Shown here: positions 1 to 13,100 of the stretch, one piece after another
Position numbering within the stretch: the first letter of the stretch is position 1
Layout of the letters: each line of letters starts with the position of its first letter
Assembly (NCBI GenBank): GCA_946803715.1
Contig: CAMPET010000070.1
Location: 140,625-204,624 of the forward strand
Source: Beroe ovata
Taxonomy: Eukaryota > Ctenophora > Nuda > Beroida > Beroidae
Direction: 5' to 3'
DNA length: 64,000 nucleotides
Notes under the pieces: generated by a model
The model's input: the letters and a program-made list of their open reading frames with translations, nothing else
What the model was told of the DNA's origin: nothing
The model's database searches: none
Position numbers and translations under genes: made by a program

Positions 1-197
1 ACGTGACGTTTCATGTACTGTGTGACGTGACGTGACACGTATCATGAAAGTCTGGCAGAGAATCTAAATGCAGGCGTACTGACAAAAGTCTCAACAGCCG
101 CACAAACATCGAAAACTTAGGAATAATTCACGGACAAACAAAATAACACAAACACATACAACTGGGGACACGCACAACTCACACAAACACCTCAAAC

Positions 198-1187
198 CTT
201 GGTTGCTTCACTCGTGAAATGAGCGTGAAGTGAAGTTAAAAACTGCACTATTTTATGCCTATCCGGGATACTACTGGATGAGAGTTCTTTGGCGGAGAAC
301 GGAGACGGAATCCCAAGTTGACACTCCGTCACTTCGAAAACTTTAGTCAAAACTTGCTCCGAGGTTTGGTTGGACACAGTTGTGAAGTTCCTACGATAGG
401 GAAGTTTAAACTGCATTCTTATTTTGTTTCAAGATTTTCAAACTGCAATTTCTAGAATATTCCTGTATTCCAGTTGACAACGAACTTGAAATTGTAGGCT
501 CGCATATTTCTCAGAAAACACCATAGCGAGACACTACCTACTCACAATAGGTCGGGTCGGAATCTGTGTATGAGTGCACTGAATGCAAGTCCACTTTTCC
601 ATGTGGTTGTCAGGTTCGTTACCCTGACTCCCTTGTAACCACACGTGCTTTCCCGCGCCCAGTTCAATAACGAACCTGCGGAAATTGCGAAAATTAGATC
701 GGAAAATAATATACCAAAGTGACACAGGAATACATAGATCCATAACCGAGTCCAGTCACTTGTTTTGATAATTTGAGAGATAGATGGCCTACAATCCATC
801 CCATATTAACGCACCATGTTCCAGAGTTGGGGTTGTAGGTGACCTATCATTCGGTTCCTCATTCCCCTCTTTAGAATTACTCCTATTCATCGTGATCTGT
901 ATCGTTTTCCTCCGTCCCTCGCGAGCCCTTCTCCTCCCAACCGGCCCTCCTCCCTCAGATTGCTTAGCAACATCACTCGTCGACTGTGATGTTGCTTTGG
1001 TTGCTATGGGCGTGTCGTCACGGTTGTACAGGTGAAACACCTCAAATTTCTCCGTGGTAACGGTCCAGCAGTTGTACCGGGTTGCGGGATCGATGGTGTA
1101 TTTGTCGTGCTTGGCGTTCAGTTTGAGGGGAGTGGATTGGGGGAGGAGTTTGAAGAGGGATTCCCTTTCTCGGAGTACATCGTAAAC
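198..1187 (-). CDS. MICAL: MICAL linker and calponin-homology domain exons
   Basis: Exon 1187-815 starts with the family block [15 protein letters not shown] and YTIDPATRY, then becomes a low-complexity Ser/Thr/Arg-rich linker. I end it at a GTGCGT donor that leaves phase 1 and fits the next acceptor. Exon 675-546 encodes the first half of the CH domain: [20 protein letters not shown] then [11 protein letters not shown]. Exon 390-198 gives the second half with [15 protein letters not shown] and [15 protein letters not shown] domains of this type bind actin weakly or mediate protein contacts. The donor at 197-196 shows the gene continues to the left. Confidence 0.9.
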
Positions 1188-4100
1188 CTGATGAGAGGAG
1201 TAGTGAGGGGGAGTCAAGGTGAGGTGTTTAATGGGGGGATGACGGTCAAAATATGTGGGTTTTATTGCGGGGAACGTGGATTTCAGATGGTTAAATGTTT
1301 AAATAGTCGGCACATTATTAAAGCTTTTAAGGGAATAGGGATAGCCAAAACTTCGCAAATTATCCTAACTTTCAAATAATCATCAAGACGGGGAAATCAT
1401 TTTGAGAGAATAACGATTCCATCCGGAGAGTTCATAGCATCATGAAAGTGTTATTTTTGGGGATATTATAATCTCACCGAATTTCCCGAGAAGAAGCTGT
1501 TGAACATCCACGCAGTATTGAGAACAGAGAGGAAGCCACGAGCACAACCAGTGCCCATGGGCCAGAATGGTTCCAGGAGAGAGTCACCCACGAGTGCCAT
1601 GAGCAGTTTCACTCCTGGGGAGGAAAGGGGGGGTGAACAGGGAGGAGAGATGGGGGGGTTGGAAACTGGAGTGTGTGTGGAGAGGAGGGGTGGGGAGTGG
1701 GCGGAAAGAGAAGAGAGAGAGAGAGGAAAACATAGAGGAGAGAGGAAAACAGAAAAGGTAAAGTGTCGAAGGAGGGGGAGGGAGATACTCTCCTTGGTAA
1801 TGACACGCAACAGTGCCCTTGCAATACTTCGTGGCTGGCGCCAAGCAGTTTTCGTGATCAAATTAGGAAATTTGAGCGCGCGCGGCGTCGAACCCAAAAT
1901 GAGCGTGGGAATTCTATTTAGGCTACTTTTTATGATTCTAATCATAAAAAGTAAGTTCTAAGTAAGTACCTTGTCTTTCAAGAACCATAGCAGAGTTAGC
2001 TGCCATCTTGATGGCGGAGAAGTCGAAGATTGCAATGTCAGCCTTCCCGTGATGATTAGTCATAAAGTCCAAAACGGGCAAATTGGTTGCAAAACCGGCA
2101 ACTTCCTGCGGTAGAATGGTCGGGTAATTGAGGGATCAATTAAGAGGTGAGTGCCGGTCATTAACTATCAATTTACCTAGTCATCTGTGCCAGATAAATT
2201 ACAACCTAATCATCTATGCCACATTAAAGATTTCAGGCCTATCCATCCACACGGAATCGTCTTTTCACCTTAGCAAATTGCTGAGCTCTGTTGAGATCAA
2301 TGTTGTCGGGAGAGAGAAGTTCTGTGGTAGTCGGATAGTCCTGCAACAGACATTGTGTTATTTCCGTGCCAAGTGAGAGAGGGAGAGGGGAGAAATCAAA
2401 AAAGTGATCCCATTTACTACAACTCTTGAAACCATATAGAAACAGCGGTAAGAAGTCAACGCCAGCTTCTTCTTGCTTCATTCGATATTTTATAGTAGGA
2501 CTTCGTCAATCAGACTCGAAAATTGGATGAAAAGCGTATTTTCTTTGTTCTCAACCTCGATTTTGTTTGGCCGACGGGTCTTGAACTACTTAATAAGAAA
2601 GCTGTTATACCTTTGGAATTGAACGCTAATCACGATTCTCTTTCAATCTCTCAATCACCATGACAACCCTGCTGTTTCCACGTGCCATCACATGACAATA
2701 CCATCACGTGATTCATCATGACCACGTGATCGCATACATAACAAGGCGTTAGTAAACCATTGTTGCTGATGTGTACAATATGGTTTTGCTGATGACATAA
2801 GATATAGGACGGGGAATGGGACTGTTGAAAGAAACTGGAATCGGGCAGACGATGTATGTCATCGTTCACACAGGAAGAAAGATGCATATGGTATTGTTTG
2901 GTGTTTGTTTGTTTGTTGTGTCATTGACTAGAAACATGATGTAACAAACACGTCAATAATCTGTTTAAAATTATGTTCCATGGGAAACATAAAGCTTAGC
3001 AAATTGAGTACACGATAGGTAGGTTTTGTCTTCGACTTCAGTGCAGTTTGATTTTGTTTCGCTACACCATATTTAGTAAGTTCGTGAGCAAATCTGATGA
3101 CTCCTTCATAAAATCACCCTCAATCAGGATCATGATGAACCAGAAAATATGTCTATATCTGTTTCTGTTTATCATACTGACAACATCAGCCTTACCATCA
3201 GATTATTTTCAGGTAAAACCCGAATCATTTCACTGATGAATTCTTTGACAAAGTAGATATTATCATTTTCATTATTCGGTTTATTACAGAGGGAAGACAT
3301 CGTGGACGCCAATGAAGCTGAAGACATGGAATACCTAATCGAAGACATCGTGATTACCATAGATCACGTATCTGGTCACGTGATATCAATTGATCACCAC
3401 AGTGATCACGTGACAGTTGTTAACGAGCACGTGACTCACAAAAAGGACTGAGCTTATTGCTCCCTAAAAACTGAATCGAGAAGCAAGTCACGATTATACA
3501 TGAATTGAGCCGTACACTTGATTAAACAGCGTGGTTTGCTTACTTTGACCAATGATATAACTTTGCTGATATGACGCTAAGCTAGAACCCGTCTTTATCA
3601 AACAGAAGTGTAGTAGTCAATTTTAACATCTATTTGTACTTTTATAACAATATCTAACCGTCCGTGGATCGCTGTGGTAGAAGTTTCAAGTCAATCACTC
3701 AAACCGTTTGGGAGCTATCCTCAAATGCTCACTTAAATCAGCCTGTTATGGCGGATGAGGGGTCATGTCGGCCCATAACTTCGGAAGGGAGTATCAGATT
3801 GAAATTTGGGCTGTCCAATGGAGTTTTTAATGGTTCTTGAACTTTGGTGCAAGTTTCAAGTCAATCGGTTAAACCGTTTGGAAGCTATCCTCCAATCAGG
3901 GAATAAATAAGCATTTTACCCAATTTTCCGATGAGATAGCTTCAAAACTCCTCCGGATTTGAATCCTACGTGAAAAAATAGGCCAGGTACACCTATTTCT
4001 AGTATGTCCCCAGTAAAATAATTTTTGGTGCCGGTGTGTCCCATTGATTTTTGCGTTTTTGATGTGTTTGCTTCCCACAGGTTTGAAATCGTCATTTGGG

Positions 4101-7100
4101 CGTGGCTTCATGGCGAGTATGAGGTTCAAATGATCGCAAAGAGGGTTATTACTTGTAGTGCGAGAGTAGGATAGATGATTTGGTGGCCAAATAGTGTCGT
4201 CAGTGCCACCAAAGTACTGATTTGAGACCCTTGAAATCGGAGTATAAAAATGTGGAGTCATTCATTTCATTTTTACCGATACTGTGATCAGAAACTCGAA
4301 GGAAATTTTTTTGTCCCATTTTCATGTACGAACTACGCATTTCTATGCATTTTTCGACGCTCAATCGATTCCCGGTCGAATNTGATACGATACTAGCGTC
4401 GAACAGGTATGACGAGAGGGATTCTGTGCTCTCATCAGTAGAGTTTATCTCACTGAGAGGGAGAGAGAGGGATGATATCGGAAAACTCGCGCACACCACA
4501 AAATTTGCGGTTATCAGCTACTTTGGGCTGGCGTATTTGGGTGTTTTGTAACTGCCAGAAATTGTTACAATTGTCCAGTAACTCTCATCAGAAGTAACAT
4601 TCTTTCGGGCGTACCCTCAGTTTTCAGTAATGATGGAAAAGCACACCCATTCCACACCCACCTGTCCTTGTCGATGCAGGAAAACGCAACACCGGGAAGG
4701 AGGTGCGGTTTGTCAGCTTGTCTCTTCCTAATGATGTTGTTGATGTGCTGTAACAATGCTTCGTTACGTGAGTACCTGTAGAGAGTGAGAGTTTCAGATA
4801 CAATGAATTACATACAGCAACTATTGTATGGTTTACCACTGTGTGGTTTACCATTGGGTGGTTTACCATTGTGTGGTTTACCTGGCTGCGAAGACCAGGA
4901 ATGCAGCAACCAGTGCGTGTATGATGTTAGAATTACTCCTACTATTTGGGGATGCAGCTACTTCATCCTGCAGTCCAAATACCATGTATACCAACTCAAC
5001 CAATACCTGATTTGTATTTGGTTTATTCAATTTATGAATAAACTTTCCTTCTGGAATCAGTTTAGTTCCAGATATAGGCCAAATCCAATCAGTTTGCAAT
5101 ACATCCGCCCTTCTCCCTACCCCTCCTCCCCTGCCCTCCTTAGCACCTACGATAGAGCTACGACAGAGCTCCAACAATTTGCTCTAGTGTGACTCCCCCT
5201 ATTAGGAGCTATATATCCCTCAGTTTTTTTCCCATGTGTATTGTGTACCTCATCAACAGGGACCTCCAAGCACCACAGCACTGCTGTCCTGAAGACGCAC
5301 GTGTAATTGTCCAGATCGTTATCTTCCTTGAGTAGACTCTCATACAAGTGAAGGTAGATCTCGGGACCGTTCCTTTTGAAGAAGAGAACGTCTTGTTTCT
5401 TCTGAGCGCCTGGGAGGGAGAGAATCACGCATTTTGTTGGCATCACGCGTTATTTCAGTATAACGCGTTATGGCGGTATGTATCACGCGTTTTTCACGGT
5501 TACGCATTGATTGAGTCGCCCTCTTACTCAGTACTCACCAACGAAGATGTTCTCCTCTGGCAGTTCGCCAAGTGTGACTGACGGCACAACCTTCTCGTGA
5601 TTGTTGTGTCTGTCCAGGATTGAGTGGAAGATCTGCTGAGTCATCGCCCGGGTCTTAGCTTCATCGGATATTGAGAGCCGCTAAAATTATATGGGTTAGT
5701 GTGTGTACACTGTACTGTGTGTGCCTCAGAAATAGTCTGGAATCTTAGGAACAATTATCTCAAAATTTCAATTACAGTATTCTTCATTCACGCCTACTAA
5801 TGCGATCATTACTTTGAACCCAAGAAATGGAAATTATACCCCCCTCTTCTCACAAACCTGAAGAGGTATGATGAGTGAAAGTGGGAAAAGTGTTGGTAAA
5901 CCCACTGCCTTATCACTGGTCGATACATTGAGCAGTGACGTGATCTTTATGATACACTGCAGGAGCATAGCCTCGTATTGAGCATCTTCCTCGGTATCGA
6001 GGGACGAGGGCAGATTCTGGAGTATGAACGTGCAGACCTCAATCTTCTGGTATGTTTGGATACCATGGGAAAATTGACCGACTGACAGGACCAAGCTGTC
6101 TTGGAACACTTTTTCTCCTGGGATGAGAGGATTCGTTATCAAAATAAGAGGTAGTGTAAGAGAAGGAAATATGATTAGATGTATAATGGTGCCAGTCTAA
6201 ATTTGAGACCCTAGAAACTGAAGTATGGATACTCAGATCAGAGAATTTTTCGTCCCATTTTCATGCAAATACTATGCATTCCCATGTATTTTTGGACGCT
6301 GAATCGATTCCCGGTCACATTTTGGCACTATCTCGCTTCCCTGAGGAGCTGTTCGTTACGTGACTTCTAAACCGATATATGAGAAGAAAACATAATTTCA
6401 CTCGATTTCCCGATGAGCTAGCTCAAAAATTCCTCCGGATTTGAATTCTACGTCAAAAAATAGGCCAGGAACACCTATATTTAGTATGCCCCCTGTAAAA
6501 TAGTCTTTGGCCGTTTTTTGGTGTCGGTGTGTCCCATTGATTTTCGCGTTTTGTTGTGTTTGCTTCCCACAGGTTTGAAATCGTCATTTGGGCGTCGCTT
6601 CACGTCGAGTATGAACTTCAAATCATCGCAATGAGGGTCGATACTTATAGTGTGAGAGTAGGAGAGATGATTTGGTGGAAAAATAATGACGTCAGAGCTA
6701 GAAAAGTCCTCATTCGAGACCCTCGAAATCGACGTACAAAAGTGTGGAGTCACTCGATTCAATTTCACCGATCTCGGATCAGAAACTCGAAGAAAATTTT
6801 TTCGTCCCATTTCCATCCAAATACTATGCATTCCCATGTATTTTTGGACGCTGAATCGATTCCCGGTCACATTTCGGCTCTATCTCGCTTCCCTAAGGAG
6901 CTGTTCGTCACGTGACTTCTAAACTTATATATGAGAAGAAATCATAATTTCACTCGATTTCCCGATGAGCTAGCCCAAAAATTCCTCCGGATTTGAATTC
7001 TACGTCAAAAAATAGGCCAGGAACACCTATATTTAGAATACCCCCTGTAAAATAGTCTTTGGCCGTTTTTGGTGTCGGTGTGTCTCATTGATTTTCGCGT

Positions 7101-10100
7101 TTTTGTTGTGTTTGCTTCCCACAGGTTTGAAATCGTCATTTGGGCGTGTCGTCACGTCGAGTATGAACTTCAAATCTTCGCAAAGAGGGTCGATACTTAT
7201 AGTGTGAGAGTAGGAGAGATGATTTGGTGGAAAAATAATGACCTCAGAGCTAGAAAAGTCCTTATTCGAGACCCTCGAAATCGACGTACAAAAGTGTGGA
7301 GTCACTCGATTTAATTTCACCGATCTCGGATCAGAAACTCGAAGAAAATTTTTCGTCCCATTTTTTTGCAAATACTATGCATTCCCATGTATTTTCGGAC
7401 GCTGAATCGATTCCCGGTCACATTTTGGCTCTATCTCGCTTCCCTGAGGAGCTGGTCGTCACGTGACTTCTAAACTAATATCTGAGAAGAAATCAGGATT
7501 CCACTTGATTTCCCGATGAGCTAGCTCAAAAATTCCTCCGGATTTGAATTCTACGTCAAAGAATAGGCCAGCAACACCTATATTTAGTATGCTCCCTGTA
7601 AAATAGTCTTTGGCCGTTTTTGGTGTCGGTTCGTCCAAAATGAGAGCTAAATCGCTAAATTCCATATCATAGTTGGTATGACTTGCGGTTAAGATAAGAA
7701 TCTGCATCTAAGTACCACTATTTGAGTCATAGATACCCAAACTTGGAAACCCTAACCTAGAAACCCAAACCATGAAACCGTTGATAAGAATTATTCTCTA
7801 AAATGCTAAGAATTTGATTAAATTGGAAAATATGTCGACTGAACTGCCATTGGTTTCACCTCTTAAATTAGATGAGAGATAGTTGGTTAATTCTCTCTTG
7901 ACTCTGTTAACAAATGAAAATGCGTCTTATAATTGCGATCAATTTCGTCAAACGAGAATTAACCAACGATCTCTCGTCGTAACTCATGCGACGCCTATTC
8001 AATCGTCTAATCCATGAACTCTGTAACCTCTTAGATTAGATAACTGACGAATTTAATTTAATCTGATGGTTATCGGTCTTAAGGTTTAGCTCGCACTACT
8101 CAATCTCAGAGTTCGAAGCTTTTTTATTTTCCGTAGAAAAAAGCGAGTCGAATCGGGATCAATTTTATTTCTCGTCTTGTTCTGCGCTGCGTGAACCAAT
8201 TCAGTCAGAGTGCGCAACGTGTGCACTTCACGTCATTTACTGTTTATGTATGAAAACTGGAACCGAAAGCAAAACCCACCTTTCTTAGTACTTTCTTGTG
8301 AAGAAGAGACTGTTTTTTCGTGCTCATTACAAAGTAGTGGGTCTCGTCTTTGTAGTAGACAATGTTTTCCAACGAGATTCCTAGTTCGGTCTGCATCTCG
8401 TTGAAAAATGCCTGGGGAAGTGTTTTTGTCAAGAGGCAACACTTACATCCAACTTTCCCGCAAACACAGACAAACAGACAGACACAAATACAAACACAGA
8501 CACGCTCTAAATGTGCTTTGTATTTAGGAATATTCATTCAAGCACAAAAATTAGAAACGTTAGCTTGTTGGAAAACTATGTACACACACACACTCACACA
8601 GGCACACATACATACATACACACACACACACACACGTCGTGCGGACACACGGGAGACACATACACATATTTTATAGATTGTGTGTAAATGATTGGTCGTT
8701 CTTGATCAGTGTAAGAGTTGATATCGGCTGGGTGATGGTTATGTGTGTGAGTTGTAGACGTACACTATACATTACGAAAAGGGCACAAAGGAGGCAAATA
8801 GGGTGCAAAAAAAGGTGCACAAAGGTGGCAAAAAGGTGGGCACGCACCGGGCGGAAAGGGGTCACAAACGGGGCATTTTGTGGGCGAACAAAGGGAATTT
8901 TGGGGACGAAAAGGGGGCCAATAGGGGGCGTTGGCGAAGTAGTCAATAGCCGTTTTTACACTTCCCCTCCTTCGCGGGTATAAATCAATATATAGCAGGA
9001 CTCATCGTCTACTTCCTATGGCACTTCATACTATATACTATCACGTGACTACATGTTCTCCCAACTGGTCAGTGGTCACGGTTACTCAAAGTTGGAGTTG
9101 AGCCGGCCTCATGCTTTTCTCAAAAATTCAATCCCAGGTTATTGTTTCCTATCCACAATTTACAACTTCCATTCGCTCTGTTTATCGCTGTAGCTCCCAC
9201 GACTTCTTACTCACTGTACGTCACACAATGTTTGATCGTACGACTCACATCATGATGCTTGAGGACTCGAGCACACGGATAAACACGTCCTGCTATCTCT
9301 TCTCCCATAACTCCTCCTCGTCCTTCATTTCCAAACCCCGGGGACCAATCCTCATCCCTGGACTCATACTATCGTGTGTAACTCTCGTCCTATCGGTCAT
9401 CATACTCATAGCTCTGAAACAGGCAGCNTCCCTGTATTGGAAGAGCGGTAGAACATGCTGCCTCCCCGATGCCTGGACCACTGAGTCCCACCTCCATCTA
9501 AAATTGGAGAAAATTTAGGTTTTTTGTGAAGTACAGCAATAAACAGGGTGTGTCAAAAAAAGTGGACAACAGTAGATATCAACATCAGTGTGCTCTACAA
9601 AAACTTGCATATCTCCGACGGTTTTTTGAAATAACTTGATGAAATTTTCAGGATTTGTTCTGGAATAGTACAGCAATATATAATCTAATGTTCTGGAAAT
9701 GGATTGAAATGAATTAAAACTGTTAAATCCAGCACTTCCATCTGAGAGAGGAATGAGGAGTGGGGACTGAACAAGAGGGAAGGGGGGTGGGGAGTGGGAA
9801 CTGGGAGGGTGAGGATTGAGAAAGTGAGGAGTGGGCGAGGAGAGTGAGGAATGGGAGAGGGTTACGGAGAGGGGCGCTGGAACACGGCGTGTTTTTGAGC
9901 ACGCAATTTAGACTTTTAATAAAACGGGCATATTTAGACGTTCTAGAATATGTATGAGAAAATATAGTACCTGGGCAGGGTCGCTGGGTGTGGCACCACA
10001 TTAACTCCCCACCCTAGACTAGCTCCCTTTTTATCCCCACTCGGCTCTATAATGCCTCTAAATTCCACTCCCACGTGTACATTAACGCCCAGAATCAGGC

Positions 10101-13100
10101 ATATTTTGAGCAAGATTAACTGGAGTTGTCGAATACCTGGGATAAAAGGTTACTCATTACTGGGGTGGTACGCCAGACCTGTAATGGAGGCTTTTGTTAA
10201 ACTTCGGTTAGACTGATACTTTGTGGTATTTTCGACAAATAGACCAAGTTAAGGCACACGTTGATCAATGAAATGCACGTTTGTCAAAGTTTTGAACCTA
10301 TTGCCAATTAGGTCTTAAGTAACTACCGTAAGTGTATGATGTACCTATTGTTTCTGAGATTTAGTTTAATGTTTTAGGTTCGTTAATCGTAATTTGTAGC
10401 CGTAAATTTCACTCAAATTTGTCCGATATACGATCATTTCTAAACGACACTGTTTCGGGGCGCGTTCCTCTTTGAGTTTTGAAAGTTAACACTGCTCACA
10501 AATCGCACTATCGAATTCAAGTTGCATCTTTTTCTAAGTTTCAAATCGCTATATGATACAGCGGTAAAGAATTGAAGTATAAGTTCGCGCGTGCGCGCGG
10601 CAGACAAATCCCAAATATTTTCGCGCCTTCCAACAAATCATGGTGCTGAGAAATGTGTGACAATTTTGCGCGCGCGCGCACGACTCGAAAAGCATGTGTT
10701 GAAATCGTTAGTCTTATATCATTGGCAATTTATACAGGCAAGGATAAGAAATGCACGCTTTCTGACGAATAACGTTTTGTAAAATAACAGTGTTTACTGT
10801 TCCGTGATATAAAAAGTGGAAGTGAATAGTCCGGGCATATGTGGACAAAAAGAGAAACTAATTGATATAAATCTGATTCCACTTCTAGTGGTCTCCAATG
10901 GATCCCTAGAACCACCAAAAAAAATGTTCGCACTGTACGCAATGGAGAAATCGGTTTTTGGGCCACGCCCTTTTTTACCCGCTCGCGCGATCTTTGAAAG
11001 CCTGTATCTCGGCTTCTGTTGGGGGTTGGGAATGAAATAAGTAGTTCAAATTCACCGCAATCATCACATTATGTTAGGCGGATCGATGTTTTGAGACCCC
11101 CAGACCTTTAATATCCGAGTTATCGACGAAAAACCGTTTTTCCACTTTTTCGATAAGTAGTATATTAATACTACAAGCAACATAATATGAGCAACATCCT
11201 TTTTCAAGGTTCGAATGCTTTTGAGACGATAAAATTATGTCTGACTTAATGCTATTATGACACGGATAACTGATAAGTGCCATGAAAGCCCATTNCTAGT
11301 AACTTCTTCACTAGTGAGAGAGACCGCGATCTTATGCAAAAATAAAGCCTTCCAAGTGCTGCTAAGTTCTGATGAGATAAGCGAGTTTTTGTATGTTATA
11401 CGTACGCATATTCCATTATCTTAATCGCGAGGCAAATTGTGAAACTGTAGTTTAGATCAGTTAGTTCATTCATTAACTGATAGGTATCGTTCGTTAATTT
11501 GATATCAAGGAGTATCATATTACAGTTAATAATGCAAACATAAGCGATCAAGATAGTACGATAGTGCTATTTCTCTTCATTTGGTTCTACTTGGTTATTT
11601 TTCGATCAAGCGGTAACACATACACAAACACAGACACACACACATACAGAGATACACACACACATACTGACTCACACACACACAAGCACGAACATACACA
11701 GACGCACATACACATACACACACACACACATACACAGACGCACACACACACACACTCACACACATACACATACACACACTCGTCACTCATCCCTATTATT
11801 ATAGAATAAGGCGGCTGTCATCAATAAATTATAAATATCATAGTAAACCCTAGCAACTGATGTACCTATGTGACACAAGGATGTATGTGAGTTCTTATTG
11901 TATAAACCCTCAATCAAGATATTATCTCTTCCATTATTTCCAATTTAATCGTATACGTTTGATATATAAAACAATGGATAATACAATGGTAAGGAATATG
12001 ATTATTCGCCCGAAATAAAATTAAGAAAATATGAAAATGTTACATCATCAGCCTATCCCATTACAATTAAACTATCCAATTAGACATGAGCTAAGTCAGC
12101 CTTCAATACTGAATCAATATGACTTAAATTCAAGAAGTGACACTCACCCTATTGAAATTAGTATATTCCGTAAACATTCTATATCATAATGAAAGGCCAA
12201 CAAAGTTTTTCTGGAAAAAATAACAAACATTGAACAGTGTTAGTCGGAAACAGTTTCCTCATGTGTTTTGTCATGCAATTGGGAAGGAGAAGCGTCAAGT
12301 AATCTGCATAACAATACTGGTGTATATTGTATGAAAGTGATTAAATACCTACACTAATTGTTATTACCTTTAAATGTACATGAGTTAATTGAACCAATTA
12401 ACAAATGTATAATATTTCGGAAGGTTTTCAACTTGGTCTATGTATATATACAATATTGTACATGACACTGAATGCCATTGTCTCGTATAAGCTCCAGCAT
12501 GGAATATACTTAGGTACACATTACACAATAATCATAGATCACCTCAAATAGGCAGCTTGTGGAGCAAGATCGGTCTATTTTATGAAGGAGCACCATTGGG
12601 AAAGCAGGAAGTGCAAGATCAGCTCCATGTAAATTGTAAGGGGGTCCAGGGGAACAGGGGAACAGTTAATTAGGTCGGTAATTGTGAGAGTGAAACAGTG
12701 GCTTCGAGTTTACACTACACACACACACACAAACAGAAACACACACACAAACAGACCCACACAAACAGACCCACACACACAAACAGAAACACACACACAA
12801 ACAGACCCACAAACAAACCCACACACACACACACAATTTCTCGATAAGCTGTTCTCTATACAGCCCATTGAAAGTCTTTATACGAATAAAAACGCCATAT
12901 TTTCACGATTCTTGTGTCACGCGACGTTACACGCGTTGCTTCCACACTATTATAACACTGTGAATCGGGCTATTTGTCGTTTTGCATTATATAGTGATTC
13001 AATCCGTCTGGTTCATGGTTTTTAACCACACGCTCGCCTAAAATGGTCCATAACCATCGGTTATGGACCATCTTTTTGCTAGCGTGTGAGTGATTGCGAG

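Noticed and set aside
2679-3433. Six CACGTG palindromes resembling a bHLH/CLEAR regulatory cluster
   Set aside because: Three of the six lie in the coding exon of the small secreted protein and encode His-Val. The other three, near 2.7 kb, are not enough to claim an enhancer.
4382-6117. EFR3 exons as a decayed pseudogene
   Set aside because: All six exons are open with correct phases and consensus splice sites, so decay is not seen. Partial placement or misassembly is more likely.
6481-6870. Conserved 110-130 codon minus-strand frames in each satellite unit
   Set aside because: Start and stop positions differ between units and the frame is explained by sequence identity of the repeat. There is no splice or promoter context.
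9111-9518. Plus-strand 135-codon frame with a hydrophobic segment ([17 protein letters not shown])
   Set aside because: It is antisense to a MICAL exon that fits family and phase, has no signal peptide and contains an ambiguous base.
11587-11809. Cys-Val and Thr-His repeat open frames
   Set aside because: They are translations of the CA microsatellite on either strand. The same applies at 8.6, 12.7, 23.5, 32.0 and 58.4 kb.
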